Shown: positions 42,775 to 51,218 of the stretch, piece by piece
How positions within the stretch are numbered: the first letter of the stretch is position 1
Layout: each line of letters begins with the position of its first letter
Assembly (NCBI RefSeq): GCF_000308555.1
Contig: NZ_BAFY01000328.1
Location: 1 to 64,000, forward strand
Direction: 5' to 3'
Length of the DNA stretch: 64,000 bases
Origin: Nocardia cyriacigeorgica NBRC 100375
GTDB lineage: Bacteria; Actinomycetota; Actinomycetes; Mycobacteriales; Mycobacteriaceae
Made by a program: the position numbers and the translations under genes
Notes under the pieces: model-generated
Database searches by the model: none
What the model was told of the DNA's origin: nothing
What the model saw: the letters and a program-made list of their open reading frames with translations, nothing else

Positions 42775-45021
42775 TCAGCGCAAGAGCGTGGAGCGCTGAC
42801 CCGACCAGGTGACGACGAGCTGATCACGGGCTCGACTGGCCGCGACATACAGCAGGGACCGTTCCCGCTGATGTGCCTCGGCCTGCTCCTCCTCGGGAAC
42901 GTTGCGCAATACCGTTTGCAACGGCACATGCTCATGATCGACACCGGCCAGGATCACGCACCGGAATTCCATCCCTTTGGCGCGATGCATGGTGAGTACC
43001 TGAACATGATCGGGCGTTGCCGGGTCGTCATCGAGCACCTGTGCGGCAATTCCGCGCTGATTGAGCGTCCGGACGACAGTGTCGCGTTCCTTGTGACCAC
43101 GAGTCAGGACCGCGATACTGCCGGGGCTCATCTCATCCTTGTCGAGCCACCGGGCCACCTGATCGACCACGGCATCCAATTCCTGTGCACTGGAATCGCA
43201 TTCCACCAGCCTCGGGTGGGGACCGAGCCGAGCGGAGGTGTAACCGGCGGTGGATTCCGCCCCTTCCTCCAAATCGTGGTAGTCGGCGCCTTCGAGAATG
43301 CTCACCGCGAAATGCAGGTTCTGCGCGGTGGTCCGGTAGTTGAGGGTGAGCCGGCTCGACCGCCCGCCACGGATATTGATGCCCAGCCGGTGCAACACCA
43401 CCGGCTGGCCGTAGATGCGCTGATGGGAATCCTCGGCGATGAACAGGTCGTTCGGACCATCCGCCACCAGCGACCGCAGCAGCTGCCAATGGGTGGCGTG
43501 CAGATCCTGGGCCTCGTCGACGATCACATGATCGGCGAGATACCCTGCGCCGGTGTCGATTCCGCACCGCAGATGGGCGGCGGCGACCGCCATCGCTTCC
43601 GGGAACGTCATCGCACCCTTGGCGCGGTTCTGCTTGCGATACTGCTCGATCACCTGCCAGATGGCCGAACGCTGCGGCCGCGACAGCCGCACGCCCCGCC
43701 CCGCCCGCGGGACCTTGAGGTACTGCTCGAGCGTGGTAATCCGGTTGCCGAGCACGACACCGAGATATTCGCCCGCCAGAAACGACGGGTGAGTCAACCG
43801 CGGGTCGAGCGACGGGCTCGCCTCTCGGACCGCTGCCGCCCAGGCATTGTCGTCGTTGTAAACCCGTCTAGGACGCCGGGTGGTATCGCCCGCGCCGAAG
43901 ACCGACTCCAGAGCCGGACCCAGATCGCCGCCCTGCCGCAGGACCGCGGCGGCCAGCTTGTCCAGGCCGGCGACATAGACGCCCCGGTCGCCCGGCTTGT
44001 CCGCGATGGTGATCGACGGATCGAGCAACCGCAGATTCGCGAGCAGATCCTGTGCCAGCGTCTTGTTGAAGGTGGTGAGTACGATCCGCGCGCCGGGGTT
44101 CAGCCGGGCGAGGTGGCGGGCACGATGCAGGGCGACCACGGTCTTCCCGGTCCCCGCGCCTCCGGAGAGGCGGAACGCGCCACGCTGATCTTTCTCGACG
44201 AACTTGCGCTGGTTCGGATGCAGGAACGTACGCCACGCGGCGAAGTCGCCGCCTTCGATGACGCGGCGTAGCTCGTCGTTGTCGTCGACGAGGGTGAACT
44301 GCATCTTGGTAGCCGGGTGGTCCAGGGCGGCGAGGACCTGCTCGTCGTCGTCGAGGTTCTGGTCGACCGGCTGCTCGGTGAAGCCGAGGGTATCGCGGAT
44401 CTCGTCGATGCTGCGTCCGACCGAAAGCTCGAGCAGGGCGTTCTGCTGCCAGATCACATCGGTCGACTGTGCGACATCCAGGACGCCGTTCTGATCGGGG
44501 GCGGCCAGCGCCCGCTCGGCCAGGTCCGGGTCGAGACCGAGCCGTCCGGTCAGTTCCGCCGCTGTGAAACCGACATGGGCCAGATAGCCGACCGGGGAGT
44601 GGACAGCCAGCTCGGCCAGCGCGCCGGTGGGGTCGGGCACCCTGGACCGCTTCTTGCGATCGTCGCGGCCGTCCAACTCACCGACGATTCCTTCGAGTAC
44701 GCCGTTGACCGGGTTGACCCGCAGTGTCGACTGCTGCGCCAGCTTGTTGGCGACGTCGTGCTTCCAGGTGCCGAGGTAGATATAGGTGGTGTCACCGAGT
44801 TTGCCGTCGATCCGGAACATGATGGCGCGAAAGTTCAGATCGACGCGGCCGGTGCGCACCCGCGTATCGACGGCGCCTTTGATCGGTTCGATATGCAGAC
44901 CGGGTGCTGTGTGGTCGGCCCGCACCTTTTCGAAGAAGTCGTAGACCTTGTTCTTGATCGAGCCATCGAGCTTCGGCATCGACTTGGTGTTGGCCGCCAA
45001 TACGACCGTCGCATTTGTCAT
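42775..45021 (-). CDS. RelE-like/UvrD helicase fusion, paralogue of 22627-24858
   Basis: A 748-residue protein colinear with the 22627 product. The RelE-like part (about 20-105) reads SIKNKVYDFFEKVRADHTAP, TRVRTGRVDLNFRAIMFRI and YIYLGTWKHDVA, with the basic and aromatic residues expected of RelE-type domains. The helicase has SGGAGTGKTV at 286-295, VIVDEAQDLHATHW, RLTLNYRTTAQ, LTMHRAKGMEF and YVAASRARDQL. ATG 45021 follows AAGGGGCG, so I dropped a 29-codon extension. It is the last gene of the helicase block, convergent with the DUF1998 helicase. There is no OLD gene next to it, unlike its paralogue. The two proteins form one family; its role is inferred from context. Confidence 0.85.
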   Translation of the reverse strand: MTNATVVLAANTKSMPKLDGSIKNKVYDFFEKVRADHTAPGLHIEPIKGAVDTRVRTGRVDLNFRAIMFRIDGKLGDTTYIYLGTWKHDVANKLAQQSTLRVNPVNGVLEGIVGELDGRDDRKKRSRVPDPTGALAELAVHSPVGYLAHVGFTAAELTGRLGLDPDLAERALAAPDQNGVLDVAQSTDVIWQQNALLELSVGRSIDEIRDTLGFTEQPVDQNLDDDEQVLAALDHPATKMQFTLVDDNDELRRVIEGGDFAAWRTFLHPNQRKFVEKDQRGAFRLSGGAGTGKTVVALHRARHLARLNPGARIVLTTFNKTLAQDLLANLRLLDPSITIADKPGDRGVYVAGLDKLAAAVLRQGGDLGPALESVFGAGDTTRRPRRVYNDDNAWAAAVREASPSLDPRLTHPSFLAGEYLGVVLGNRITTLEQYLKVPRAGRGVRLSRPQRSAIWQVIEQYRKQNRAKGAMTFPEAMAVAAAHLRCGIDTGAGYLADHVIVDEAQDLHATHWQLLRSLVADGPNDLFIAEDSHQRIYGQPVVLHRLGINIRGGRSSRLTLNYRTTAQNLHFAVSILEGADYHDLEEGAESTAGYTSARLGPHPRLVECDSSAQELDAVVDQVARWLDKDEMSPGSIAVLTRGHKERDTVVRTLNQRGIAAQVLDDDPATPDHVQVLTMHRAKGMEFRCVILAGVDHEHVPLQTVLRNVPEEEQAEAHQRERSLLYVAASRARDQLVVTWSGQRSTLLR

Positions 45022-45238
45022 CGCTACGCCCCTTCGCTCCTGAGATCCCGCGCCACCCCGAGCCGCCGCGGAGAAGTACCCGGTGCGCCCGCGTGCCCGA
45101 CCGTCCATCGTAATGAACCGCCGTACGAGGTGGATTCGTTACCGGCCACTGCGCTCGGCCGGCTGAGCGCCTGCAGGCCGGCCCCGGCGGACAACATGGT
45201 CGACCGGGGCCCGACGAAGAAAAACCGTCTGTTCGCCT

Positions 45239-45880
45239 TCACCGCAGCGCGACCTTCGCCCCGCCCGAGAACATCGAATCGTGAAGTTCCAGTGCGGCGG
45301 GCACGGTGCCGACCGGGACGTCGAAGACGATCGTGACGTCGACGGAGTTGCCCGGGTTGATCGGGGTGGAGAGGTGGTCGTTGACGTTGATTTCGGCCAT
45401 GGTGTCGTTTTCGTATCGGCGGCCCTGGTCGTCGAACAGTTTCTGGTTGCTGCTGAAGTAGGTCTGCGGGCGGTCGCCGATGTTGGTGACGGTGACGTGC
45501 ACGAGGATGTATTCGCCCTGCGCGGTCTTCTGCATGTAGGGGTTGTCGCCGATGGTGGATATCGGGGGATCCACCGCGGTGACGGTGAATTCGAACTTGC
45601 CGTCGCGGACTGAGGCGCCGGCGGGAGCGGTGTCGGAATCCTTTTCGGCAGGTTTTCCGGGTTCGCCGGGCTTTCCGGGTTCCGGGTTCGCGGCGGAGGT
45701 GAAGGTGGCGTCGCTGTCGGATGCATCGTTGGCGGCGACGCCGAGGACTCCGAAGCACCCGCCGCACAGCAGGATGACGGCGCCGATCAGGATCCACGGC
45801 CAGACGGGCATCTTGCGTTTTGGCGGCTGCGGGGGCTGGAACGGTTGCGGGTAGGGCTGGGGGCCGGACGGGTAGGTCAC
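45239..45880 (-). CDS. Membrane-anchored DUF4352-type protein
   Basis: A 213-residue protein. A proline-rich cytoplasmic start (about 1-22) is followed by one membrane helix (VWPWILIGAVILLCGGC, about 26-42) and an extracellular domain with VRDGKFEFTVTAVDPP, EYILVHVTVTNIGDRPQTY and DVTIVFDVPVGTVP. This is the DUF4352 immunoglobulin-like pattern, common in secreted and surface proteins of Gram-positives (related to MPT63). Start GTG 45880 follows GAGGAG; a longer frame to 46168 overlaps the next gene and is rejected. It probably sits in the envelope; ligand unknown. Confidence 0.8.
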   Translation of the reverse strand: MTYPSGPQPYPQPFQPPQPPKRKMPVWPWILIGAVILLCGGCFGVLGVAANDASDSDATFTSAANPEPGKPGEPGKPAEKDSDTAPAGASVRDGKFEFTVTAVDPPISTIGDNPYMQKTAQGEYILVHVTVTNIGDRPQTYFSSNQKLFDDQGRRYENDTMAEINVNDHLSTPINPGNSVDVTIVFDVPVGTVPAALELHDSMFSGGAKVALR

Positions 45881-45938
45881 GGTGACTCCTCGGATTGGGG
45901 CGCCCGGTGGTGTGCCGGGCGCGGTGACGGGATTCGGG

Positions 45939-46361
45939 TCAGTAGCGGTGCCACGGGCAGTACGCGTCGATGGCGGCGTGCAGGAAGGTGTACGGGTAAT
46001 CGACGGCGTCGCTGGAGCTTTCGGCCAGATAGATGCGGTTGCTCGCGGAGTTGCCGTAGGCGTCGAGGTAGCCGCACTGGCTGTGCGCCAGGCGGATGGC
46101 GGCGTCCTGGACGGTGTAGCTGTCGTCGTCGTAGTAGCTGTCGCGCAGGAACTGGCGGTCGGCGGCACTGCGCTGCGGTCCGGCGCTGCCGGTGCCCGCG
46201 CTACCGCTGGCGGATCCGGAGTCGACGGGTGCGGCGGAGGCGGTGTGCGCGCCGCCCGCGACGAGGGCGACGCTGATGGTCAGCAGGGCGAAGGAGTGCG
46301 CGATCTTGCGAATGGTGAACCTCGAATCTGTGGGTTGAATGGTGAGCCCGGTCGGCGGCAA
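45939..46361 (-). CDS. Secreted DUF732-family protein
   Basis: An up to 140-residue protein with a signal peptide (AHSFALLTISVALVAGG, cleavage after ASA) and a mature domain with FLRDSYYDDD, AAIRLAHSQCGYLDAYG and a final LHAAIDAYCPW. Paired cysteines and this layout match DUF732, small secreted proteins abundant in mycobacteria and Nocardia. The only in-frame conventional start is TTG 46361, giving an odd 17-residue lead. An ATT codon at 46313, six bases after GAGG, would give the natural start RKIAHSF and may be the true, rare initiation codon. Confidence 0.7.
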   Translation of the reverse strand: MPPTGLTIQPTDSRFTIRKIAHSFALLTISVALVAGGAHTASAAPVDSGSASGSAGTGSAGPQRSAADRQFLRDSYYDDDSYTVQDAAIRLAHSQCGYLDAYGNSASNRIYLAESSSDAVDYPYTFLHAAIDAYCPWHRY

Positions 46362-46404
46362 TCACGGCCGACCGGGCGGGATGAGCAGGCCGAGTGTCAG
46401 CGGG

Positions 46405-46704
46405 TCAGGAGAGTCCGTCGAAGCTGCCGGTGGCCATCAGGGTCAGCAGATGCAGCGGGATCTCGGCGTGCGGGACTACCGACAGCCGGTAGCGGCCGCC
46501 GTTGAGCCGGTCGCACAGCACGACCGCGCCGGGCACGCTGCCCATGGCCGCCTTATCGGCATTGCAGGCCTATTCGGCGTCGTAGCCGGAGTAGTGGCGG
46601 ACGTGGGTTTCGGCCGCAGCGGTGCCGGCGCCGAGGCCGCCGACGAGGGTTGCCGCGGCGGCGGCGGTCAGGACGGTCGCGGTGAGTCGGGTTCGAGTGA
46701 ACAT
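46405..46704 (-). pseudogene. Small secreted protein gene interrupted by an amber codon
   Basis: ATG 46704, six bases after GGGAGA, opens a signal peptide (RLTATVLTAAAAATLVGG, cleavage after AAA) and HVRHYSGYDAE, then a TAG at 46570-46572. The same frame continues with ACNADKAAMGSVPGAVVLC and ends at TGA 46405, giving 98 residues in total. The continued part has the same codon style and contains two cysteines, as expected for a small secreted domain. This looks like a gene inactivated by one nonsense mutation (GAG, CAG or TGG to TAG). No family is recognised. It shares a strand with the neighbouring secreted protein genes. Confidence 0.6.
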
Positions 46705-46716
46705 GGTTCTCCCTGA

Positions 46717-47055
46717 TCAGGGCAGCGGCGCCGGGCCGGTGCCGGGGGTGGGGTCGTTGCGCGGTGGCTGGCTGGTGAGGTGCCAGCCACCGCAGCGCGA
46801 GCAGTGATAGGTGCGCTGTTCGCGCCGCCGGGGATCGGTGTGGTCGATCCCCGCCAGCACCAGCTCCGCGGTCTCCGGGTCGAAGTAGCGGATCTTCCCG
46901 GTCGCCTCGCAGCGGGACCGGCGTGGCAGCGGCGGCAGTTCCCGCAGGTCGTTGCCGTGCCGCAGGCGCAGTGGCCGGTGGCCGCGGGCGGCGAGCCGGC
47001 GCCTGGCGCCCCGGTGCGGTGCCCGGTCGGCGAGCTGATTGCGGTGCTGACGCAT
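46717..47055 (-). CDS. Small basic zinc-ribbon protein
   Basis: A 112-residue very basic protein starting at ATG 47055 behind a perfect AGGAGG. The first 50 residues are rich in Arg and His. The end carries YHCSRCGGWHLTSQP (about 84-98), a CxxC knuckle followed by GGWH, a motif I know from small actinobacterial proteins often carried by phages and integrative elements; an earlier cysteine (RSRCEATG) may be the third ligand. Nucleic-acid binding is likely but inferred. It is divergent from the restriction-modification operon at 47227, with 171 bases between the starts. Confidence 0.65.
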   Translation of the reverse strand: MRQHRNQLADRAPHRGARRRLAARGHRPLRLRHGNDLRELPPLPRRSRCEATGKIRYFDPETAELVLAGIDHTDPRRREQRTYHCSRCGGWHLTSQPPRNDPTPGTGPAPLP

Positions 47056-47155
47056 GGCAAACCTCCTGTGACACAACGTGATCGGGATGGATGATGCGGC
47101 GACCGGGCCGCCGTCGCTGAGTGCGATGTAACAGTAGGACGACGCTGAAAACATT

Positions 47156-47180
47156 GTCAATCGAAACTTCGAAGATTGAC
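47156..47180. promoter_or_regulatory. Inverted repeat upstream of restriction-modification operon
   Basis: GTCAATC at 47156-47162 and GATTGAC at 47174-47180 form a dyad with an 11-base centre that includes TTCGAA. It lies in the most AT-rich part of the gap, 46 bases before the first ATG of the operon. TTGTCA at 47154-47159 could serve as a -35 box overlapping it. It may be the operator of the methylase operon. Confidence 0.5.
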
Positions 47181-47226
47181 TTTAACGACGTGGCGGGCGA
47201 AGCTATCCGGACACGAGAGGAGGCGT

Positions 47227-49230
47227 ATGCCAGACACCGCCCCACTGGTCACCGCCGCGGAGATTTCCCGGCTGGCCGGTGTCACCCGAGCGACCGTGAG
47301 CAACTGGCGCCGGCGCCACCCCGACTTCCCGCCTCCCGCGGGCGGCAGCGAGTCGCGGCCGGTGTTCGACCTCGGCGATGTCCGCAGCTGGTTGCGTGAG
47401 CACGGGGTGGAATCGGCGGATTCGCCACTGAGGGAATTGCGCACCCTGCTCCGTGCTCAGGTGGCGCCGCAGGACATTCCCAGGCTGCTGGACGAGCTCG
47501 CCGCCGCGGGCGAGCGCAAGTCCGCGCGTGGCGAATCGGAGATCCTGCGGACGATGCGGGCCGCGGTGGCGGATGCGGGCATCGCGCAAACGGTGGAGGC
47601 GCTGGCCGAACGTGGTCTGGAGGAAGGTCCGACGACGGGCGTCTACCGCACCCCGGATGCGGTCGCGGATCTGATGGCGGAGCTGGCGCGTCCCGGGGCG
47701 GATGGCGCCATCGGTCGAGTACTGGATCCGGCGTGCGGTAGCGGGAGCCTGCTGGCCGCGGCCGCCCGGGTCGGCGCTCAGGCGTGTTTCGGCCAGGACG
47801 TTCTCGCGGTGCAGGCACAGCGGGCCGCCATGCTGTTATCGGTCGATGTCCCGGACACCGAGGTCACCGTCCGCGCGGGCGACAGCCTTCTCGCCGATGC
47901 GTTCCCCGGCGTGGACGTGGATGCGGTCCTGAGCAATCCGCCGTACCAGCAGCGTGATTGGGGTACCGACGAACTGTCCCTCGACCCCCGATGGAAATAC
48001 GGGGTGCCCGCACGGGGCGAGTCGGAGCTGGCGTGGGTGCAGCATGCGCTGGCGCATCTGAGGCCAGGGGGAACCGGTGTGCTGCTGCTACCGCCGGCGG
48101 TCGCCTCGCGTGGCTCCGGCCGCCGGATCCGCGGTGAGTTGTTGCGGCAGGGTGCGCTGCGCGCGGTCATCGGACTACCGGCGGGTGCCGCCCCGCCGCG
48201 GCACCTGGGCCTGCATCTATGGGTGCTGCGCGGACCCGACGGCAGCGGTGCCGCCGACGTGCTGTTCATCGACGCGACCACCCGCGATTCGGCGGTCGAT
48301 CACGCGGGGGAGTGGAAGGAGCTGTCGGAGGCCATCACCGAATCCTGGCGCGCATTCGACCGCGGTGATATCGAATCCGCCGCCACCGCCGATGTAGCGG
48401 CTGTGGTGCGGGTGATGGACGTGCTCGACGAGGACGTGGACCTGACGCCCGGACGATATGTCCGGGCGGCGGTCGATGCTGCCCGGACGGTGGACGCTGT
48501 CGAGACCACGGTGGTCGAGTTGGCGGGCGATATCGCGGCTCTGCGCGGTGCGTTCGACGAGCTCCCGGAGCTGACCGGCGTCGAAGAGAGGGCGTGGCGC
48601 ACCGCGACGGTCGCCGATCTCGACAAGGGCGGCGCGCTGCGAGTGCTCGCACACCGTTCGCGTGAGGAGGCCGGGCCGGTGGCCGAATCCGATCTGGGCA
48701 GGCCGGTGCTGACTGGCCGCGACCTCGTTACCGGCGCGCCGCCGTCCGGGGTCGTCGATGCGGAGTGGTCGGGCTCGGTGGTCGTGGTCGAAGCCGGTGA
48801 TGTGGTGATCCCGCAGTTGCGCGGCACCCGCGACGGTCAGCTCGGCGCGCGGGTCGCGGGCTCCGGCGATGCGGGTGCGGTGCTCGGGCCGAATGTCTTC
48901 CTGCTGCGCCCGGACCCGACCCGCGTCGATCCCTGGTTCCTCGCCGGATTCGCCGCTGGACCCGACAATGCCGCCGCCATGGTCGGCGCGACCACGATCC
49001 GGGTCATTCCCGGCCGCCTGCGCATCCCACTGCTGCCAATGGACCAGCAACAGCGCTATGGCGCGGCCTTCCGGCAGTTGCACCGATTACGCACAACCGC
49101 CCGCCGCGCCGACGCCACCGCGGGCAGACTGACCGAATTGATCACCGCCGGCCTCACCGTCGGCGCGCTCGAACCGCAGCAACACTCCGCCGATACCGCG
49201 GAAACCACCTCTCGGAAAGGTAGGAAGTGA
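47227..49230 (+). CDS. HTH-adenine DNA methylase-specificity fusion
   Basis: A 667-residue protein. An N-terminal MerR-like helix-turn-helix (about 5-60: AAEISRLAGVTRATVSNWRR) is followed by a type I-style N6-adenine methylase with motif I DPACGSGSLL (167-176) and catalytic NPPY (237-240). The last 250 residues resemble half a type I specificity subunit (IPQLRGTRDGQLGARV, PGRLRIPLLPMDQQQRYG). ATG 47227 follows GAGGAGG, and its stop overlaps hsdM (GTGA). It is not a duplicate of hsdM: the HTH and fused TRD make it a separate protein. It could regulate the operon, add a second methylation, or both. Confidence 0.8.
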   Translation: MPDTAPLVTAAEISRLAGVTRATVSNWRRRHPDFPPPAGGSESRPVFDLGDVRSWLREHGVESADSPLRELRTLLRAQVAPQDIPRLLDELAAAGERKSARGESEILRTMRAAVADAGIAQTVEALAERGLEEGPTTGVYRTPDAVADLMAELARPGADGAIGRVLDPACGSGSLLAAAARVGAQACFGQDVLAVQAQRAAMLLSVDVPDTEVTVRAGDSLLADAFPGVDVDAVLSNPPYQQRDWGTDELSLDPRWKYGVPARGESELAWVQHALAHLRPGGTGVLLLPPAVASRGSGRRIRGELLRQGALRAVIGLPAGAAPPRHLGLHLWVLRGPDGSGAADVLFIDATTRDSAVDHAGEWKELSEAITESWRAFDRGDIESAATADVAAVVRVMDVLDEDVDLTPGRYVRAAVDAARTVDAVETTVVELAGDIAALRGAFDELPELTGVEERAWRTATVADLDKGGALRVLAHRSREEAGPVAESDLGRPVLTGRDLVTGAPPSGVVDAEWSGSVVVVEAGDVVIPQLRGTRDGQLGARVAGSGDAGAVLGPNVFLLRPDPTRVDPWFLAGFAAGPDNAAAMVGATTIRVIPGRLRIPLLPMDQQQRYGAAFRQLHRLRTTARRADATAGRLTELITAGLTVGALEPQQHSADTAETTSRKGRK

Positions 49231-51218
49231 ACACCAATAAGCACACCGAGCTGGCCAACCACGCATGGTCGGTCGCCGATCTGCTGCGTGGGGATTACAA
49301 GCAGTCCGACTACGGCAAGGTGATCCTGCCGTTCACCGTGCTGCGAAGGCTGGAGTGTGTGCTGGAGCCGACGCGGGAGAAGGTGCGCGCGGTGATAGAG
49401 GCACGTAAGGACAGCGACCTGGATCTGGATCCGTTCCTGAAGAAGGCCTCCGGTGTGCGCTTCTACAACGTCACGCCGCTGACACTGAAGTCCATCTTGT
49501 CCGATCCGGGACAGGTGGCGAAGAACATGACCAACTATGTCGGCGGGTTCTCCGATAACGCCCGCGAGGTGCTGGAGAAGTACGAATTCGCCCAGCAGAT
49601 CAAGCGGCTCGACGGCGCGGGCCTGCTGTATCAGGTGATCGGCAAGTTCGCCGATCTGGATCTGCATCCCGAACGCGTCTCCAACCACAACATGGGCTAC
49701 GTGTTCGAGGAACTGATCCGGCGTTTTGCGGAACAGTCCAATGAGACCGCAGGTGAGCACTTCACCCCGCGTGAGGTCATCGAGCTCATGGTGAACCTGC
49801 TGATCGCACCCGATACCGATCTGGTCGGCACGCCCGGCGTCACCCGCAAGGTACTCGACCCCGCCTGTGGCACCGGCGGCATGCTCAGCGCGGCCGAGGA
49901 GCACATCAAGGCCCTGAATCCGCATGCGCGCGTCGAGGTCTACGGTCAGGAGTTGAACCCTGAGTCGTGGGCCATCTGCCGTTCGGACCTGATGATCAAG
50001 GATCAGGACCCGGACAATATCGTCTTCGGCAACTCCTTCAGCGACGACGGCCACAAGCATCTTCGCGCCGACTACCTGCTGGCCAACCCGCCGTTCGGGG
50101 TGGAGTGGAAGAAGGTCAAGGAAGCCGTCGAATGGGAGCACAAAAACCTCGGCGACGCCGGCCGTTTCGGCGCCGGGTTGCCCCGCATCAATGACGGCTC
50201 CCTGCTGTTCCTGCAGCACATGATCTCGAAGATGAAGCCCGTCGGCCCCGACGGTGGTGGCAGCCGCATCGCCATCGTCTTCAATGGCTCCCCACTGTTC
50301 ACCGGCGCCGCCGAATCCGGCGAATCCAATATCCGCCGCTGGATCATCGAAAACGACTGGCTCGAAGCCATCGTTGCCCTGCCGGACCAGCTGTTCTACA
50401 ACACCGGTATCTCCACCTACTTCTGGATCCTCAGCAACCGCAAGTCCCCTGAGCACGAGGGCAAAGTGGTGCTGCTCGACGCGCGCGACTATTGGCAGAA
50501 GATGCGCAAATCCCTTGGCGACAAGCGCAAGTACGTCGGCAAGGAGCAGATCGACGAGGTCACCCGCCTCTACCGCGACGCCATCGACATCGCTGCCGAC
50601 CCCGACCATCCCCTGCATGGCAAGGTAAAGGTATTCGCCAACAACGATTTCGGATACCAGCGCATCACCGTGGAACGCCCGTTGCGGTTGCGCTTCGAAC
50701 TCACCGAAGAAGCACTCGACCAGCTCGCCGCCTCGGCGCCGGTTCGCAAGCAATACACCGACACCACCGTCTTCGCGAATCTGCTGCGCCCGCTCGTCGG
50801 CTCCACCTGGAAAACCAAGACCGACGCCATCACTGCGCTAAAGGACGCCGTGGCCGGCGCCGGCGAACCCTGGCCCACCGGCGCGCCCTTCGCCAAGGCC
50901 CTTCGCGACGCCCTCGGCGTGCGCGATCCTGAGGGTGAGGTGCAGCTCGTCAAGGGTTCGCCCGAGCCCGATGCCGAACTGCGGGACTACGAGAACGTGC
51001 CGCTCGACGAGGACGTCAACGAATACCTCGCCCGCGAGGTGCTTCCGCACGTGCCCGATGCCTGGATCGATTACAGCAGGACGAAGATCGGGTACGAGAT
51101 TCCGTTCACCCGGCATTTCTACGTATACACACCGCCGCGGCCGCTGGAGGAAATCGATGCGGAGTTGAAGGCGTTGGAGGCGGAGATTCAGGAGCTTTTG
51201 GGGGAGGTTACGCGGTGA
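49227..51218 (+). CDS. hsdM: Type I restriction-modification methylase subunit HsdM
   Basis: A 663-residue HsdM. It opens with the N-terminal helical domain (NHAWSVADLLRGDYKQSDYG), continues through GEHFTPREVIELMVNLL, SAM motif DPACGTGG (211-218) and catalytic NPPFG (287-291), and ends in a long C-terminal region that contacts HsdS and HsdR. With HsdS it methylates adenine in a bipartite target. The GTG start overlaps the upstream stop and its own stop overlaps hsdS, so the operon is tightly coupled. Length and motifs are complete; no sign of damage. Confidence 0.95.
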   Translation: MNTNKHTELANHAWSVADLLRGDYKQSDYGKVILPFTVLRRLECVLEPTREKVRAVIEARKDSDLDLDPFLKKASGVRFYNVTPLTLKSILSDPGQVAKNMTNYVGGFSDNAREVLEKYEFAQQIKRLDGAGLLYQVIGKFADLDLHPERVSNHNMGYVFEELIRRFAEQSNETAGEHFTPREVIELMVNLLIAPDTDLVGTPGVTRKVLDPACGTGGMLSAAEEHIKALNPHARVEVYGQELNPESWAICRSDLMIKDQDPDNIVFGNSFSDDGHKHLRADYLLANPPFGVEWKKVKEAVEWEHKNLGDAGRFGAGLPRINDGSLLFLQHMISKMKPVGPDGGGSRIAIVFNGSPLFTGAAESGESNIRRWIIENDWLEAIVALPDQLFYNTGISTYFWILSNRKSPEHEGKVVLLDARDYWQKMRKSLGDKRKYVGKEQIDEVTRLYRDAIDIAADPDHPLHGKVKVFANNDFGYQRITVERPLRLRFELTEEALDQLAASAPVRKQYTDTTVFANLLRPLVGSTWKTKTDAITALKDAVAGAGEPWPTGAPFAKALRDALGVRDPEGEVQLVKGSPEPDAELRDYENVPLDEDVNEYLAREVLPHVPDAWIDYSRTKIGYEIPFTRHFYVYTPPRPLEEIDAELKALEAEIQELLGEVTR

